Under the pieces are notes generated by a model. The model saw only the letters and a program-made list of their open reading frames with translations, had not been told where the DNA came from and did no database searches. Position numbers and translations under genes: made by a program. A DNA stretch of 45,354 nt from Rhodopseudomonas sp. BR0M22 (GTDB lineage: Bacteria; Pseudomonadota; Alphaproteobacteria; Rhizobiales; Xanthobacteraceae): NCBI RefSeq assembly GCF_010907035.1, contig NZ_QUMK01000047.1:1-45354 (forward strand). Reading direction: 5' to 3'. Positions 1-8,485 of the stretch are shown here, piece after piece (positions within the stretch are counted from its first letter, which is position 1; each line of letters opens with the position of its first letter).

Positions 1-19
1 AGATGTGTATAAGGGACAG
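1..19 (+). other. Sequencing adapter remnant (Nextera mosaic end)
   Basis: Bases 1-19 match the 19-base Tn5/Nextera mosaic end at 18 positions; base 14 is G instead of A. Translated in the ctaB frame it gives MCIRDR, a known adapter artefact in draft proteins. Genomic sequence appears to start at base 20. This is library-derived and not part of the organism. Confidence 0.93.
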
Positions 20-20
20 G

Positions 21-545
21 ATCTACACGATGTGGCTGAAACGCTGGACCGCGCAGAACATCGTGATCGGCGGCGCGGCGGGTGCGCTGCCGCCGGTGGT
101 GGCGTGGGCGTCGGTCACCGGATCGCTGGCGGTCGAGCCGATCCTGCTGTTCTTGATCATCTTCTTCTGGACGCCGCCGCATTTCTGGGCGCTCGCTCTG
201 TTCCGCAACGACGACTACGCCCGCGCCGGGGTGCCGATGCTGCCTGTGGTCGCCGGTCCCGATCACACCCGGCTGCAGATCCTGCTCTACACCGTGGCGC
301 TGGTCGCGGTGGCGGCCGCGCCGTGGCCGCTCGGCTATTTCGGTGCGATCTATGGCGTCGCCTCGCTGGCGCTCGGCGGCTGGATGCTGGTGCTGGCGGT
401 GCGGGTGTATCGCCAGCGCTCCGGCAGCGCGGCGCTGCGCGCGACCCGGAATTTATTCAAGTTCTCGATCCTGTATCTGTTCGCCCTGTTTGCTATCCTC
501 CTGGTCGAGGTCGTTGTCGCGGCGGTTCTGCGGCTGATCGGATGA
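21..545 (+). CDS. ctaB: Protoheme IX farnesyltransferase (heme O synthase), 3' part
   Basis: This is the C-terminal part (about 174 residues) of a UbiA-type prenyltransferase that converts heme B to heme O by adding a farnesyl group, in the inner membrane. The retained part starts at IYTMWLKR, the conserved YTxxLKR stretch of the family, and contains [10 protein letters not shown], the second motif region of CtaB, followed by hydrophobic helices to the end. Full proteins are about 300 residues, so the 5' half lies off the window, replaced here by adapter sequence. Its stop overlaps the start of the next gene, and the neighbours (CoxF, CtaG, subunit III) place it in an aa3 oxidase assembly operon. 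The function call is safe; the true N terminus is not visible. Confidence 0.95.
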   Translation: MYTMWLKRWTAQNIVIGGAAGALPPVVAWASVTGSLAVEPILLFLIIFFWTPPHFWALALFRNDDYARAGVPMLPVVAGPDHTRLQILLYTVALVAVAAAPWPLGYFGAIYGVASLALGGWMLVLAVRVYRQRSGSAALRATRNLFKFSILYLFALFAILLVEVVVAAVLRLIG

Positions 546-724
546 TGGAGGACGCGATGGAGCCAGTTCACAAGCCGCCGCCGGGCATCGTTCTCACCGA
601 GGCACAGAAGAAACGCCAGCGCGAGCGTTCGATCGCGATCGCTGTGGCGCTCGGCGTGCTGGTGGTGCTGTTCTTCGCGGTCACCATGGTCAAGGGACCG
701 GCGGTCTTGCACCGGCCGATTTGA
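545..724 (+). CDS. coxF: CoxF-like small membrane protein of the oxidase operon
   Basis: A 59-residue protein with a charged N-terminal half (KKRQRERS) and one transmembrane helix (residues about 30-50), ending in a short tail. Small CoxF/CtaF proteins of this shape sit between ctaB and ctaG in Bradyrhizobium and Rhodopseudomonas oxidase operons; the exact role is unsettled, probably assembly. Two in-frame ATG codons (542 and 545) overlap the ctaB stop, and a third at 557 is possible. Its stop at 722-724 lies just before the ctaG start. The identification rests on position and shape more than on sequence motifs. Confidence 0.8.
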   Translation: MEDAMEPVHKPPPGIVLTEAQKKRQRERSIAIAVALGVLVVLFFAVTMVKGPAVLHRPI

Positions 725-726
725 GG

Positions 727-1362
727 ATGCCGACGATGTCGCCTCCGCCCTCCCAAACTCCGCAGCAACCCGTGCCGCATCGCGGGCTCGGGCGTGATAC
801 GGCGGTGGCGGCGGTGTGTGGTCTGGTGGTCGCGCTGATGGTCGGTGCGTCGTTCGCCGCTGTGCCGTTCTATAACTGGTTCTGCCGCACCACCGGCTTC
901 AACGGCACCACACAGGTGGCGCGCGCCGCGCCGAGTGCCGCGCCGCTGGCCCGGACCGTCACGGTCGGCTTCGATTCCAACGTCAATGGTCTGCCGTGGA
1001 AGTTCGAGCCAGAGCAGCGCGAGATCGATGTTCCGATCGGCAAGGTGGTGACGATCTACTACCGCGTCACCAATCTCTCCAAGCACGCCACCAGCGGACA
1101 GGCGGCCTACAACGTTACGCCGCTGACCGTCGGATCCTACTTCACCAAGATCAACTGCTTCTGCTTCACCGAGCAGACCCTGGCGGCCGGTGAAAGCCGC
1201 GACATGCCGGTAGTGTTCTACATCGATCCGGCATTCGCCGCCGATTCGGAGAACGACACCGTCAAGACGATCACCTTGTCCTACACCTACTACCCGGTGC
1301 GCGATCCGGCGCCGAAGCCGGTGGCTTCGAGCGAATCGGCGCCGCGCAAGGGCAATCTCTGA
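727..1362 (+). CDS. ctaG: Cytochrome c oxidase assembly protein CtaG/Cox11
   Basis: A 211-residue Cox11-family copper chaperone that delivers copper to the CuB site of oxidase subunit I. One N-terminal membrane anchor (residues about 25-47) is followed by [15 protein letters not shown], the conserved segment after the anchor. The periplasmic domain carries the copper motif CFCF (C144 and C146) followed by TEQ. A TTG at 721 is in frame and overlaps the coxF stop, and an ATG at 736 is also possible; 727 is the first ATG. Tight spacing with coxF and the following subunit III gene supports one transcript. Confidence 0.95.
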   Translation: MPTMSPPPSQTPQQPVPHRGLGRDTAVAAVCGLVVALMVGASFAAVPFYNWFCRTTGFNGTTQVARAAPSAAPLARTVTVGFDSNVNGLPWKFEPEQREIDVPIGKVVTIYYRVTNLSKHATSGQAAYNVTPLTVGSYFTKINCFCFTEQTLAAGESRDMPVVFYIDPAFAADSENDTVKTITLSYTYYPVRDPAPKPVASSESAPRKGNL

Positions 1363-1430
1363 ACGCCGCAACAAGAACAGCCCGGGACTTAAAGACCGCC
1401 ATCCCGGAGGGACCGAAACGGAGAGCGACC

Positions 1431-2288
1431 ATGGCCACGGCGCACGTCAAGCATCACGACTATCATCTCGTCGATCCGAGCCCGTGGCCGTTCGTCGGCT
1501 CGGTGTCGGCGTTCGTCATGGCGCTCGGCGCGGTGTCCTGGATGCACCAGATGTATCAGGGGGCCCCGATCGTGTTCGGCGTCGGGGTGATCGGCGTGCT
1601 CTACACCATGGCGAGCTGGTGGAGCGACGTGATCCGCGAGGCGCAGTATCAGCACGATCACACCCGGGTGGTGCAGCTCAGCCACCGCTACGGCATGATC
1701 CTGTTCATCGCCTCCGAAGTGATGTTCTTCGTCGCCTGGTTCTGGGCCTATTTCAACTCGGCGCTGTTTCCGGCCGACCCGGTCCACGCCACCCGCGATG
1801 CGCTGTTCGGCGGGGTATGGCCGCCGAAGGGGATCGAGACGTTCGATCCGTGGCATCTGCCGCTGCTCAATACGCTGATCCTGCTGACGTCGGGCACCAC
1901 CGTGACCTGGGCGCATCACGCACTGCTGCACAACGACCGCAAGGGTCTGAAGCAGGGGCTGATCTTCACCATCCTGCTCGGCGCGACGTTCTCCTGCGTG
2001 CAGGTCTACGAATACAGCCACGCGACCTTCTCGTTCGCGGGCAACATCTATGGCGCCACGTTCTTCATGGCGACCGGCTTCCATGGCTTCCACGTCCTGG
2101 TCGGCACCATCTTCCTGCTGGTCTGCCTGATCCGCGCTTATGCGGGGCATTTCACGCCGAAGCAGCATCTGGGCTTCGAATTCGCCGCCTGGTACTGGCA
2201 CTTCGTCGACGTCGTCTGGCTGTTCCTGTTCGTCTGCATCTACGTCTGGGGCCATGGTGCGTCCGCCATGGCGCACGGCGCGCATTGA
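1431..2288 (+). CDS. ctaE: Cytochrome c oxidase subunit III
   Basis: A 285-residue integral membrane protein and core subunit of the aa3-type cytochrome c oxidase in the inner membrane. It begins [16 protein letters not shown], a typical subunit III start, has seven hydrophobic helices, and carries the conserved [13 protein letters not shown] and [11 protein letters not shown] segments, ending with the [13 protein letters not shown] helix. The ATG at 1431 is preceded by a good ribosome site (GGAGAG, 6 bases upstream). Length is typical of proteobacterial subunit III. The next gene in the cluster is separated from it by a palindromic repeat. Confidence 0.97.
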   Translation: MATAHVKHHDYHLVDPSPWPFVGSVSAFVMALGAVSWMHQMYQGAPIVFGVGVIGVLYTMASWWSDVIREAQYQHDHTRVVQLSHRYGMILFIASEVMFFVAWFWAYFNSALFPADPVHATRDALFGGVWPPKGIETFDPWHLPLLNTLILLTSGTTVTWAHHALLHNDRKGLKQGLIFTILLGATFSCVQVYEYSHATFSFAGNIYGATFFMATGFHGFHVLVGTIFLLVCLIRAYAGHFTPKQHLGFEFAAWYWHFVDVVWLFLFVCIYVWGHGASAMAHGAH

Positions 2289-2306
2289 TGCGGACGACCA
2301 GGTTGG

Positions 2307-2386
2307 TCATTGCGAGCCAAGCGAAGCAATCCAGATCCGCGCATCGGAGCCTCCGGATTGCTTCGTCGCTTCGCTTCTTGCGATGA
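2307..2386. repeat. Palindromic intergenic repeat inside the cox cluster
   Basis: The left arm (from 2307, TCATTGCGAGCCAAGCG onward) and right arm (2355-2386, GGATTGCTTCGTC onward) are near-perfect inverted copies around a short spacer, predicting a long hairpin. Elements starting CATTGCGAGC and ending GCAATGACG are dispersed in many copies in Rhodopseudomonas and Bradyrhizobium. Here it sits between ctaE and the DUF983 gene and ends 6 bases before that gene's start codon. Confidence 0.85.
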
Positions 2387-2392
2387 CGCCAA

Positions 2393-2779
2393 ATGGAGGC
2401 GTCATCGCCCACCCTCCTGCAGAGTGCATTGCGCGGCATTGCCTGCCGCTGCCCGCGCTGCGGCGAAGGTAAGCTCTATTCGGGCTTCCTGACTCTGGCG
2501 CCGCGCTGCGAGGTCTGCGGCCTCGATTTCGGCTTTACGGATGTCGGCGACGGCGCTGCGGTGTTCACCATCCTGATCGGCGGCGCGGTCGTGGTGCTGT
2601 GCGCGCTGATCGTCGAGGTCAAGTATCAGCCGCCGTTCTGGCTCCACGCGGCGCTGTGGCTGCCGATGGTGCTGATCACCACGCTTTTGCCGCTGCGCTC
2701 GATCAAGGCGCTGCTGGTCGCGCTGCAATTCCACCACAAGGCGCGGGAGGGCCGCCTGGTCGGCCGCGAGCCGCAATGA
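2393..2779 (+). CDS. DUF983 family zinc-ribbon membrane protein
   Basis: A 128-residue protein with an N-terminal zinc-ribbon-like pair of motifs (CRCPRC near residue 20 and CEVC near 42) followed by two hydrophobic helices with a short turn, the DUF983 layout. DUF983 genes commonly sit between subunit III and surf1 in alphaproteobacterial oxidase operons, so an oxidase-linked role is likely but unproven. The ATG at 2393 follows an in-frame stop at once and has no clear Shine-Dalgarno, since the upstream palindromic repeat reaches almost to it. The last four bases overlap the start of surf1. Confidence 0.88.
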   Translation: MEASSPTLLQSALRGIACRCPRCGEGKLYSGFLTLAPRCEVCGLDFGFTDVGDGAAVFTILIGGAVVVLCALIVEVKYQPPFWLHAALWLPMVLITTLLPLRSIKALLVALQFHHKAREGRLVGREPQ

Positions 2780-3558
2780 CCACGGCTGCGGCACACAGGC
2801 GCGGCATCGCGGGCATGAGCGTGATCGCACTGACGATGGTGGCCGTGCTGCTGTCGCTGGGGATCTGGCAATTGCAGCGGCGCGACGAGAAGCATCGGCT
2901 GATCGCAGCGCTCAACGAGCGGTTGGCTGCCAGCCCGGTGGCGCTGCCGGCGGCGCGCGACTGGCCGACGCTCGATCCGGCGCACGATGAATTCAGGCGC
3001 GTCCGGTTCACCGCGACCTATCTGAAACTGCCGGACGCGATGGTGTATTCGTCGGGTTCGGCGGTGCGCGACGACGTCGCCGGGCCCGGCACCTGGGCGT
3101 TTCTGCCGGCGCGGCTGCCGGACGGCCGCACCGTGGTGATCAACGCCGGCTTCGTGCCCAACACCATGCAGGATCGCGGTGCCGAGAACCGTGCGATTCA
3201 GCCGCTGCTGAACGGGGAGGCGGCGACGCTGACCGGCTATTTGCGGTTTCCCGAGCAGCCCGGCCTGTTCGTCCCGGCCCCGAACCTCGACACGCGGTTG
3301 TGGTTCAGCCGCGACGTGCCGGCGATGGCCGTGGCGCTGGGCTGGGACAAGGCGGCCGATATCGCGCCGTTCTATATCGACCTCGAGACGCCGCTGCCGG
3401 CCAACGGCGTGCCCAAGCCCGGGCCGCTCGGCGTGCATCTGCGCGACAACCACATGCAATACGCCATCACCTGGTTCGGCCTGGCGCTCGCGGTTGCGAT
3501 TGCGTTCGGGGTCTGGCTGTTCGGCCAGCGGGGGCGTTCCGCCCCCGTGCTCGGTTGA
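2776..3558 (+). CDS. surf1: SURF1 family oxidase assembly protein
   Basis: A 260-residue protein with one transmembrane helix at each end (residues about 13-32 and 228-248) and a periplasmic domain between them, the SURF1/Shy1 topology. Family features include the SLGIWQLQRRDEK start, GTWAFLPARLPDG and the NHMQYAITWFGLA segment before the last helix. SURF1 assists heme A insertion into oxidase subunit I. It overlaps the DUF983 gene by 4 bases (ATGA), implying translational coupling. It closes the oxidase cluster. Confidence 0.95.
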   Translation: MTTAAAHRRGIAGMSVIALTMVAVLLSLGIWQLQRRDEKHRLIAALNERLAASPVALPAARDWPTLDPAHDEFRRVRFTATYLKLPDAMVYSSGSAVRDDVAGPGTWAFLPARLPDGRTVVINAGFVPNTMQDRGAENRAIQPLLNGEAATLTGYLRFPEQPGLFVPAPNLDTRLWFSRDVPAMAVALGWDKAADIAPFYIDLETPLPANGVPKPGPLGVHLRDNHMQYAITWFGLALAVAIAFGVWLFGQRGRSAPVLG

Positions 3559-3648
3559 TGCCGCGGGCTTGGCCGGCCTCCGGCGTATCGTGTAGGATCG
3601 CCACAAGCGTCGGTCTGGTTCAGTCCTTGTGGGCCCAGGAGCCACCTC

Positions 3649-3879
3649 ATGCCGTCAAGCTATAGCTACTCGGTCATTCTCGAGCCCCAGGAAGGCGGCG
3701 GTTTCACCGTGCTCGTCCCGGCGCTTCCCGAGGTCGTGACGGAGGGGGACACCGAGCAGGAAGCGCTGGCTAACGCCGAGGAGGCGATCCGTGCTGTCCT
3801 CGCCTACCGGCGGGACCAGGGAAGGGCGCCCCCATCCGATGCACATCCCGAAATTCGCTACGTGACTGTAGCTGCCTGA
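3649..3879 (+). CDS. HicB-like antitoxin, short form
   Basis: A 76-residue protein with the HicB partial RNase H-like fold: SYSVILEPQEGGGFTVLVPALPE followed by a GDT-EA-A-AEEAI helix. It is short and has no C-terminal DNA-binding extension (no HTH or ribbon-helix-helix), so autoregulation would need another factor. The start is set by AGGAG 7 bases before the ATG. It lies one base upstream of the HicA-like gene. The order here is antitoxin first, the reverse of the classical hicA-hicB order. It could also be a stand-alone YcfA/HicB housekeeping pair. Confidence 0.85.
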   Translation: MPSSYSYSVILEPQEGGGFTVLVPALPEVVTEGDTEQEALANAEEAIRAVLAYRRDQGRAPPSDAHPEIRYVTVAA

Positions 3880-3880
3880 C

Positions 3881-4117
3881 ATGGGCGACGGCCGGCTGCC
3901 AGTCATCGGCGGCAGGCGGGTGATCCAGGCGCTCATGAGAACGGGTTTTGTCGTCGATCGGATCGTCGGCAGCCACCATGTTCTGGTCTATCCCGGCGAT
4001 CCGGCGCGCACCGTGACGGTTCCGGTCCATGCAGGACGAGACCTGAAGCCGGGCACGCTGCGATCGATTATCCGGCAGACCGGGCTGACGGTGGAGGAGT
4101 TCGTCGACCTTCTTTGA
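3881..4117 (+). CDS. HicA-like mRNA interferase toxin
   Basis: A 78-residue protein of the HicA/YcfA double-stranded RNA-binding-like family. It shows the family order: VIQALMRTGF helix, GSHHVLVYPG with the expected catalytic histidine (H32 or H33), a VPVHAGRDLKPGTLRSIIRQ stretch and a final TVEEFVDLL helix. HicA proteins cleave mRNA until bound by HicB. It begins one base after the HicB-like stop. Two overlapping hairpins follow at 4130-4172. Family assignment is strong; toxicity is not shown by the sequence. Confidence 0.87.
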   Translation: MGDGRLPVIGGRRVIQALMRTGFVVDRIVGSHHVLVYPGDPARTVTVPVHAGRDLKPGTLRSIIRQTGLTVEEFVDLL

Positions 4118-4129
4118 GGCGGCATCCCC

Positions 4130-4172
4130 CCGCTGCAAAGGTGGCAACATGCAGCGGCAACGTCCCGTTGCC
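4130..4172 (+). terminator. Two overlapping hairpins after the HicBA-like pair
   Basis: The first stem pairs 4130-4137 with 4150-4157 (8 bp, CCGCTGCA/TGCAGCGG). The second pairs 4156-4162 with 4166-4172 (7 bp, GGCAACG/CGTTGCC, 3-base loop). They share bases 4156-4157, so they compete slightly. No T run follows, so a factor-independent terminator is not certain. They lie between hicA and thrC. Confidence 0.45.
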
Positions 4173-4323
4173 TGCCTAAGCGACGAACAGGGGCTTCTCC
4201 GATGGGAGCGATTTCCCCTGCGCCTCAAACTCCTTTATGGTGAAGCCGATTTCACCCGCGCGTGAGACTGAACTCGATCAATATCAAAGGCTTGGGCGTT
4301 AGGCCGGGCCTTTGGAGGCACCC

Positions 4324-5742
4324 TTGACGACCTATGTTTCGACCCGGGGCGACGCCCCGCGCCTCGGCTTTTGCGACGTGATGCTGACCGGGCTCGCCCG
4401 CGACGGCGGGCTTTATATCCCCGAAGTCTGGCCCCAGCTCACCCCCGACACCATTACCAGCCTGTTCGGCCGGCCCTATTGGGAAGTCGCCGTCGAGGTG
4501 ATCCGGCCGTTCGTCGCCGGCGAGATTTCCGACGCAGAGCTCGGCCGCATGGCCAGCGATGCCTATGCCACGTTCCGGCACCCGGCGGTGGTGCCGCTGC
4601 GCCAGACCGGCCCGAGCCAGTTCGTGCTCGAACTGTTCCACGGCCCGACGCTGGCGTTCAAGGACGTCGCGATGCAGCTGCTGTCGCGGCTGATGGATCA
4701 TGTGCTCGAGAAGCGCAAGCAGCGCACCACCATCGTGGTGGCAACCTCCGGCGACACCGGCGGTGCCGCGGTCGAAGCCTTCGCCAATCTGAACAATGTC
4801 GACCTCATCGTGCTGTTTCCGCACGGCCGGATCTCCGACGTGCAGCGGATGATGATGACCACGTCGGGCGCGCCGAACGTGCATCCGCTGGCGATCGAGG
4901 GCCATTTCGACGATTGCCAGGCGATCGTGAAGGGGCTGTTCAATCACCACAAATTCCGCGATCAGGTGGCGCTGTCGGGCGTCAATTCGATCAACTGGGC
5001 CCGCATCGTGGCCCAGGTGGTGTACTACTTCACCAGCGCGGTGGCGCTGGGAGCGCCGAACCGCGTGGTCGACTTCACCGTCCCGACCGGCAATTTCGGC
5101 GACATCTTCGCCGGCTACGTCGCCAAGAAGATGGGCCTGCCGGTGCGGCGGCTGAAGATCGCTGCCAACGTCAACGACATCCTGGCGCGCACGCTGAAGA
5201 CCGGCATCTACGAGGTCCGTGAGGTCCACGCCACCACCTCCCCGTCGATGGACATCCAGGTGTCGTCGAATTTCGAGCGGTTGCTGTTCGAGGCCTCCGG
5301 TCGCGATGCTGCGCTGATCCGGTCGCTGATGGGCTCGCTGTCCCAATCCGGCCGGTTCGTGCTGCCGGATACGGTGCTGGCCGCGATCCGCGAGGAGTTC
5401 GACGCCGGCCGCGCCGACGAGCCGGAAACCGAGTCCGCGATCCGTGCCGCCTGGCGCGAGGCGGGCGACCTGATCGATCCGCACACCGCAGTGGCGCTGG
5501 CCGTCGCCGATCGCGACACCACCGATTCGAGCGTGCCGAACATCGTTCTGTCGACCGCCCACGCGGCCAAGTTTCCGGACGCCGTGGAAGCCGCCTGCGG
5601 CATTCGGCCGGAACTGCCGGCCTGGCTCGACGGTCTGATGAGCAAACCCGAATCGATCAAGATCATGCCGCGCGATCAGGTGGCAATCGAACGTCATGTG
5701 CTGGCGGTGAGCCGCGCCGCCAAGCAAGGAGTCGCCGGATGA
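4324..5742 (+). CDS. thrC: Threonine synthase
   Basis: A 472-residue PLP enzyme converting O-phosphohomoserine to threonine, in the cytosol. It begins MTTYVSTRGD, the typical start of the long (class I) threonine synthase, and has LFHGPTLAFKDVAMQ with the PLP-binding lysine K113, the ATSGDTGGAAVEAF phosphate loop and the PTGNFGDIFAGY glycine-rich segment. The start is TTG at 4324, chosen because GGAGG lies 5 bases upstream; an upstream TTG at 4312 would place that site inside the gene. The stop overlaps the M16 peptidase start (ATGA), so the two are probably co-translated. Confidence 0.96.
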   Translation: MTTYVSTRGDAPRLGFCDVMLTGLARDGGLYIPEVWPQLTPDTITSLFGRPYWEVAVEVIRPFVAGEISDAELGRMASDAYATFRHPAVVPLRQTGPSQFVLELFHGPTLAFKDVAMQLLSRLMDHVLEKRKQRTTIVVATSGDTGGAAVEAFANLNNVDLIVLFPHGRISDVQRMMMTTSGAPNVHPLAIEGHFDDCQAIVKGLFNHHKFRDQVALSGVNSINWARIVAQVVYYFTSAVALGAPNRVVDFTVPTGNFGDIFAGYVAKKMGLPVRRLKIAANVNDILARTLKTGIYEVREVHATTSPSMDIQVSSNFERLLFEASGRDAALIRSLMGSLSQSGRFVLPDTVLAAIREEFDAGRADEPETESAIRAAWREAGDLIDPHTAVALAVADRDTTDSSVPNIVLSTAHAAKFPDAVEAACGIRPELPAWLDGLMSKPESIKIMPRDQVAIERHVLAVSRAAKQGVAG

Positions 5743-7028
5743 CCGTGGAAGTCAGCAAGCTGCCCTCCGGCCTCACCGTCGTCACCGACACCATGCCGCA
5801 TCTCGAAACCGCGGCGCTCGGCGTCTGGACCGGCGTCGGCGGCCGCGACGAGAAGCCCGACGAGCACGGTATCTCGCACCTCCTTGAACACATGGCGTTC
5901 AAGGGCACCACGCGCCGCACCTCCCGCGAGATCGCCGAGGAGATCGAGGCGGTCGGCGGCGACCTCAATGCCGGCACTTCGACCGAGACCACCGCGTATT
6001 ACGCGCGGGTGATGAAGGCGGACGTGCCGCTGGCGCTCGACGTGCTGAGCGACATCCTGGCCAATCCGTCGTTCGAGGCCGAAGAGCTCGAACGCGAGAA
6101 GAGCGTGATCGTGCAGGAGATCGGTGCCGCGCAGGACACGCCCGACGACGTCGTGTTCGAATATCTCAACGAGCTTTGCTATCCGGAGCAGCCGATCGGC
6201 CGCTCGCTGCTCGGCACCGCCAAGACGCTCAAGAGTTTCAGCCGCGAGAAGCTGCAGTCGTATCTGTCGACGCATTATCGCGGGCCCGACATGGTGGTGG
6301 CGGCGGCCGGCGCGGTCGACCACGCTCGCATCGTCGAGGAGGTATCGCACCGCTTCGCCAGCTTTGACGGCACACCGGCGCCGAAGCCGCAGCCGGCGAT
6401 GTTCGGCGCCGGCGGCGCCCGCGTGGTGCATCGCGACCTCGAGCAGGCGCATCTGACGCTCGCGCTCGAAGGGCTGCCGCAGAGTGCGCCGACGCTGTTC
6501 AGCATGCAGGTGTTCACCAACATCCTTGGCGGCGGAATGTCGTCGCGGCTGTTCCAGGAGGTGCGGGAGAAGCGGGGGCTGTGCTACTCGATCTATACCT
6601 TCCACGCGCCCTACAGCGACACCGGCTTTTTCGGCCTCTACACCGGCACCGATCCGGCCGATGCGCCGGAGATGATGGAGGTGATCGTCGACGTCATCAA
6701 CGACGCAGTCGATACCCTCACCGAAGCCGAAATCGCCCGCGCCAAAGCCCAGATGAAGGCCGGCCTGCTGATGGCGCTCGAAAGCTGCTCGTCGCGCGCC
6801 GAACAGCTCGCCCGTCATATTCTCGCTTATGGCCGACCGTTGCCGGTCGACGAGTTGGTCGGTCGGATCGACGCTGTCACGGTCGAGACGGCCCGCGAGG
6901 CAGGACGCACGCTGCTGGCGCGCAGCCGGCCGGCTGTGGTGGCGCTCGGCAGCGGCCGCGGTCTCGACAGAGCAGCCGGCTTTGCTGAAGGCTTGACACA
7001 ATCCAAGTCCAAGACGTCCTATCATTGA
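5739..7028 (+). CDS. M16 family zinc peptidase (processing-peptidase-like)
   Basis: A 429-residue peptidase of the PqqL/mitochondrial processing peptidase beta type. The inverted zinc motif HLLEH is at residues 47-51 (H47, E50, H51), with a downstream glutamate-rich segment EAEELEREKSVIVQEI. The second domain carries GGGMSSRLFQEVREKRGLCYSIY, the conserved substrate-clamp segment. Length fits the single-chain homodimeric bacterial family. In Rhizobiales and Rickettsiales this gene commonly follows thrC, as here with a 4-base overlap; the substrate is unknown. Confidence 0.93.
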   Translation: MTVEVSKLPSGLTVVTDTMPHLETAALGVWTGVGGRDEKPDEHGISHLLEHMAFKGTTRRTSREIAEEIEAVGGDLNAGTSTETTAYYARVMKADVPLALDVLSDILANPSFEAEELEREKSVIVQEIGAAQDTPDDVVFEYLNELCYPEQPIGRSLLGTAKTLKSFSREKLQSYLSTHYRGPDMVVAAAGAVDHARIVEEVSHRFASFDGTPAPKPQPAMFGAGGARVVHRDLEQAHLTLALEGLPQSAPTLFSMQVFTNILGGGMSSRLFQEVREKRGLCYSIYTFHAPYSDTGFFGLYTGTDPADAPEMMEVIVDVINDAVDTLTEAEIARAKAQMKAGLLMALESCSSRAEQLARHILAYGRPLPVDELVGRIDAVTVETAREAGRTLLARSRPAVVALGSGRGLDRAAGFAEGLTQSKSKTSYH

Positions 7029-7088
7029 TCTGACGCCGCGGGTCGCGGCGTTCGTGGCCCGCCGAATCTGCGGGTCGGGAGTGCCGCG

Positions 7089-7676
7089 ATGGCGCTGTTT
7101 CGTATGCCCTCCGTCGGCCCCGCCGCGCTGGCGCCGCGCGGCAATGGGTTGCTGCTGCGCGCGCCGCAGATGGCGGATTTTCCGCAATGGGCCGAGCTGC
7201 GCGAATACAGCCGGGCCTATCTGACGCCGTGGGAGCCGATTTGGCCTTCGGACGATCTGACCCGTGCCGGCTTCCGCCGCAGGCTGCGACGCTACGCCGA
7301 GGACATCGCCGCGGACCGCTCCTATCCGTTCCTGGTGTTTCGCGAGCCGGACAACCAGTTGGTCGGCGGCGTCACCCTGTCGAACGTCCGCCGCGGCATC
7401 GTGCAGGCCGGCACCATCGGCTATTGGACCGGGCAGCCGTTCGCACGTCAGGGTTTCATGACGGCCGCTCTCCGCGTGCTGTTGCCGACGTTGTTCGGCG
7501 AGCTCAACCTGCACCGCGTCGAAGCCGCCTGCATCCCCACCAATGCCCCCTCGATCCGCGTGCTGGAGAAATGCGGCTTCACCCGGGAGGGGCTGGCCCG
7601 GCGTTACCTGTGCATCAACGGCGTCTGGCAGGACCATCTGCTGTTCGGCCTTCTGCACGAGGACTTCCGCGGCTGA
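7089..7676 (+). CDS. RimJ-type GNAT N-acetyltransferase
   Basis: A 195-residue GNAT protein close to ribosomal-protein alanine acetyltransferase (RimJ/RimL). Recognisable parts are the LLLRAPQMADFPQWAELREYS start, LVGGVTLSNVRRG, GYWTGQPFARQGFMTAALR (acetyl-CoA-binding loop region) and RVEAACIPTNAPSIRVLEKCGF at the end of the fold. The ATG at 7089 has GGGAG 8 bases upstream. It follows the M16 peptidase by 60 bases on the same strand. Acetylation of a ribosomal protein is inferred from family only; the acceptor could be different. Confidence 0.9.
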   Translation: MALFRMPSVGPAALAPRGNGLLLRAPQMADFPQWAELREYSRAYLTPWEPIWPSDDLTRAGFRRRLRRYAEDIAADRSYPFLVFREPDNQLVGGVTLSNVRRGIVQAGTIGYWTGQPFARQGFMTAALRVLLPTLFGELNLHRVEAACIPTNAPSIRVLEKCGFTREGLARRYLCINGVWQDHLLFGLLHEDFRG

Positions 7677-7772
7677 TTCGTCCGGTGCCGGACCGCCTGC
7701 CGCCTTTGGTTCGCCGGCATTGCTTTGCTATAACCCCGGCCGACGAAACGATGGCAAGGCCGGGTGGAGTGA

Positions 7773-8429
7773 ATGGCTCAGGAGATTGAACGGGTGCCGG
7801 CGTGGCACCGGACCGCGCGGGCGGCGCGGGGCGCGGTCGCGGTGGCGATCTGCGGCACGGTATTGGCGGCGACGCCGGCGTGGTCGCAATCGTTCTCCGA
7901 TCGCTTCAAGAGCCTGTTCGGCGGCTCGTCCGATCGGGATCAGGCGCCGACCGTCACCAACGGTCCTCCGGTCGAAAGCGAACTGACCTGTCCGTCGGTG
8001 ACGGTGCGCTCCGGCGCCTCGACCTATGCGGTCGGTCTGCCCGGCAAGGAAGCCAGCGGCGCCGATCTGCGCTATCAGGCGGTGATCAGCCGCACCGCTC
8101 GCGAATGCAATCTCAACGCCGGCATCATCTCGGCCAAGATCGGCATTCAGGGCCGAATCATTGCCGGCCCGGCCGGTGCGCCGACCTCGGTCGAAGTCCC
8201 GCTGCGCGTCGCCGTGGTGCAGGAGGGCGTGTCGCCGAAGACGGTGTTCACCAAGGCGTATCGCACGACAGTGTCGATGCAGCCCGACGGCAGTGTGCCG
8301 TTCAGCCTGGTGGCCGAGGACGTCGCCTATCCGGCGCCGTCGGTCAGCGCCAACGATGCCTACGTGTTCTATATCGGCTTCGATCCGCAGGCGCTGAAGC
8401 CGGAGCCGCGGTCGCGCAAGCGGAAGTAA
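7773..8429 (+). CDS. Exported protein of unknown function
   Basis: A 218-residue protein I do not recognise as a named family. The N terminus has an arginine-rich n-region followed by a hydrophobic core and an AWSQS cleavage-like site near residue 38, so it is probably exported or a lipid-free periplasmic protein. The mature part is beta-rich, with two cysteines (LTCPSVTVRSG and ARECNLN) that could form a disulfide, and a basic tail (RSRKRK). Start is ATG at 7773 with GGTGGAG upstream. It is the last gene before the bidirectional terminator that faces the ATP synthase operon. Confidence 0.75.
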   Translation: MAQEIERVPAWHRTARAARGAVAVAICGTVLAATPAWSQSFSDRFKSLFGGSSDRDQAPTVTNGPPVESELTCPSVTVRSGASTYAVGLPGKEASGADLRYQAVISRTARECNLNAGIISAKIGIQGRIIAGPAGAPTSVEVPLRVAVVQEGVSPKTVFTKAYRTTVSMQPDGSVPFSLVAEDVAYPAPSVSANDAYVFYIGFDPQALKPEPRSRKRK

Positions 8430-8485
8430 CCCGCAGTACGATTGAAACGGCCGCGACGTCGATCGCATGACCACCCCACAAACAA

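Noticed and set aside
3-20. MCIRDR as the N terminus of CtaB
   Set aside because: It is encoded by the adapter sequence, not by the genome.
568-1374. Minus-strand frame over ctaG and coxF
   Set aside because: Composition is shadow-like (Arg/Gly/His-rich), and the plus strand holds the well-supported oxidase genes.
4252-7658. Long minus-strand frames over thrC, the M16 peptidase and the acetyltransferase
   Set aside because: They mirror the real genes and have shadow-like composition, with no family motifs.
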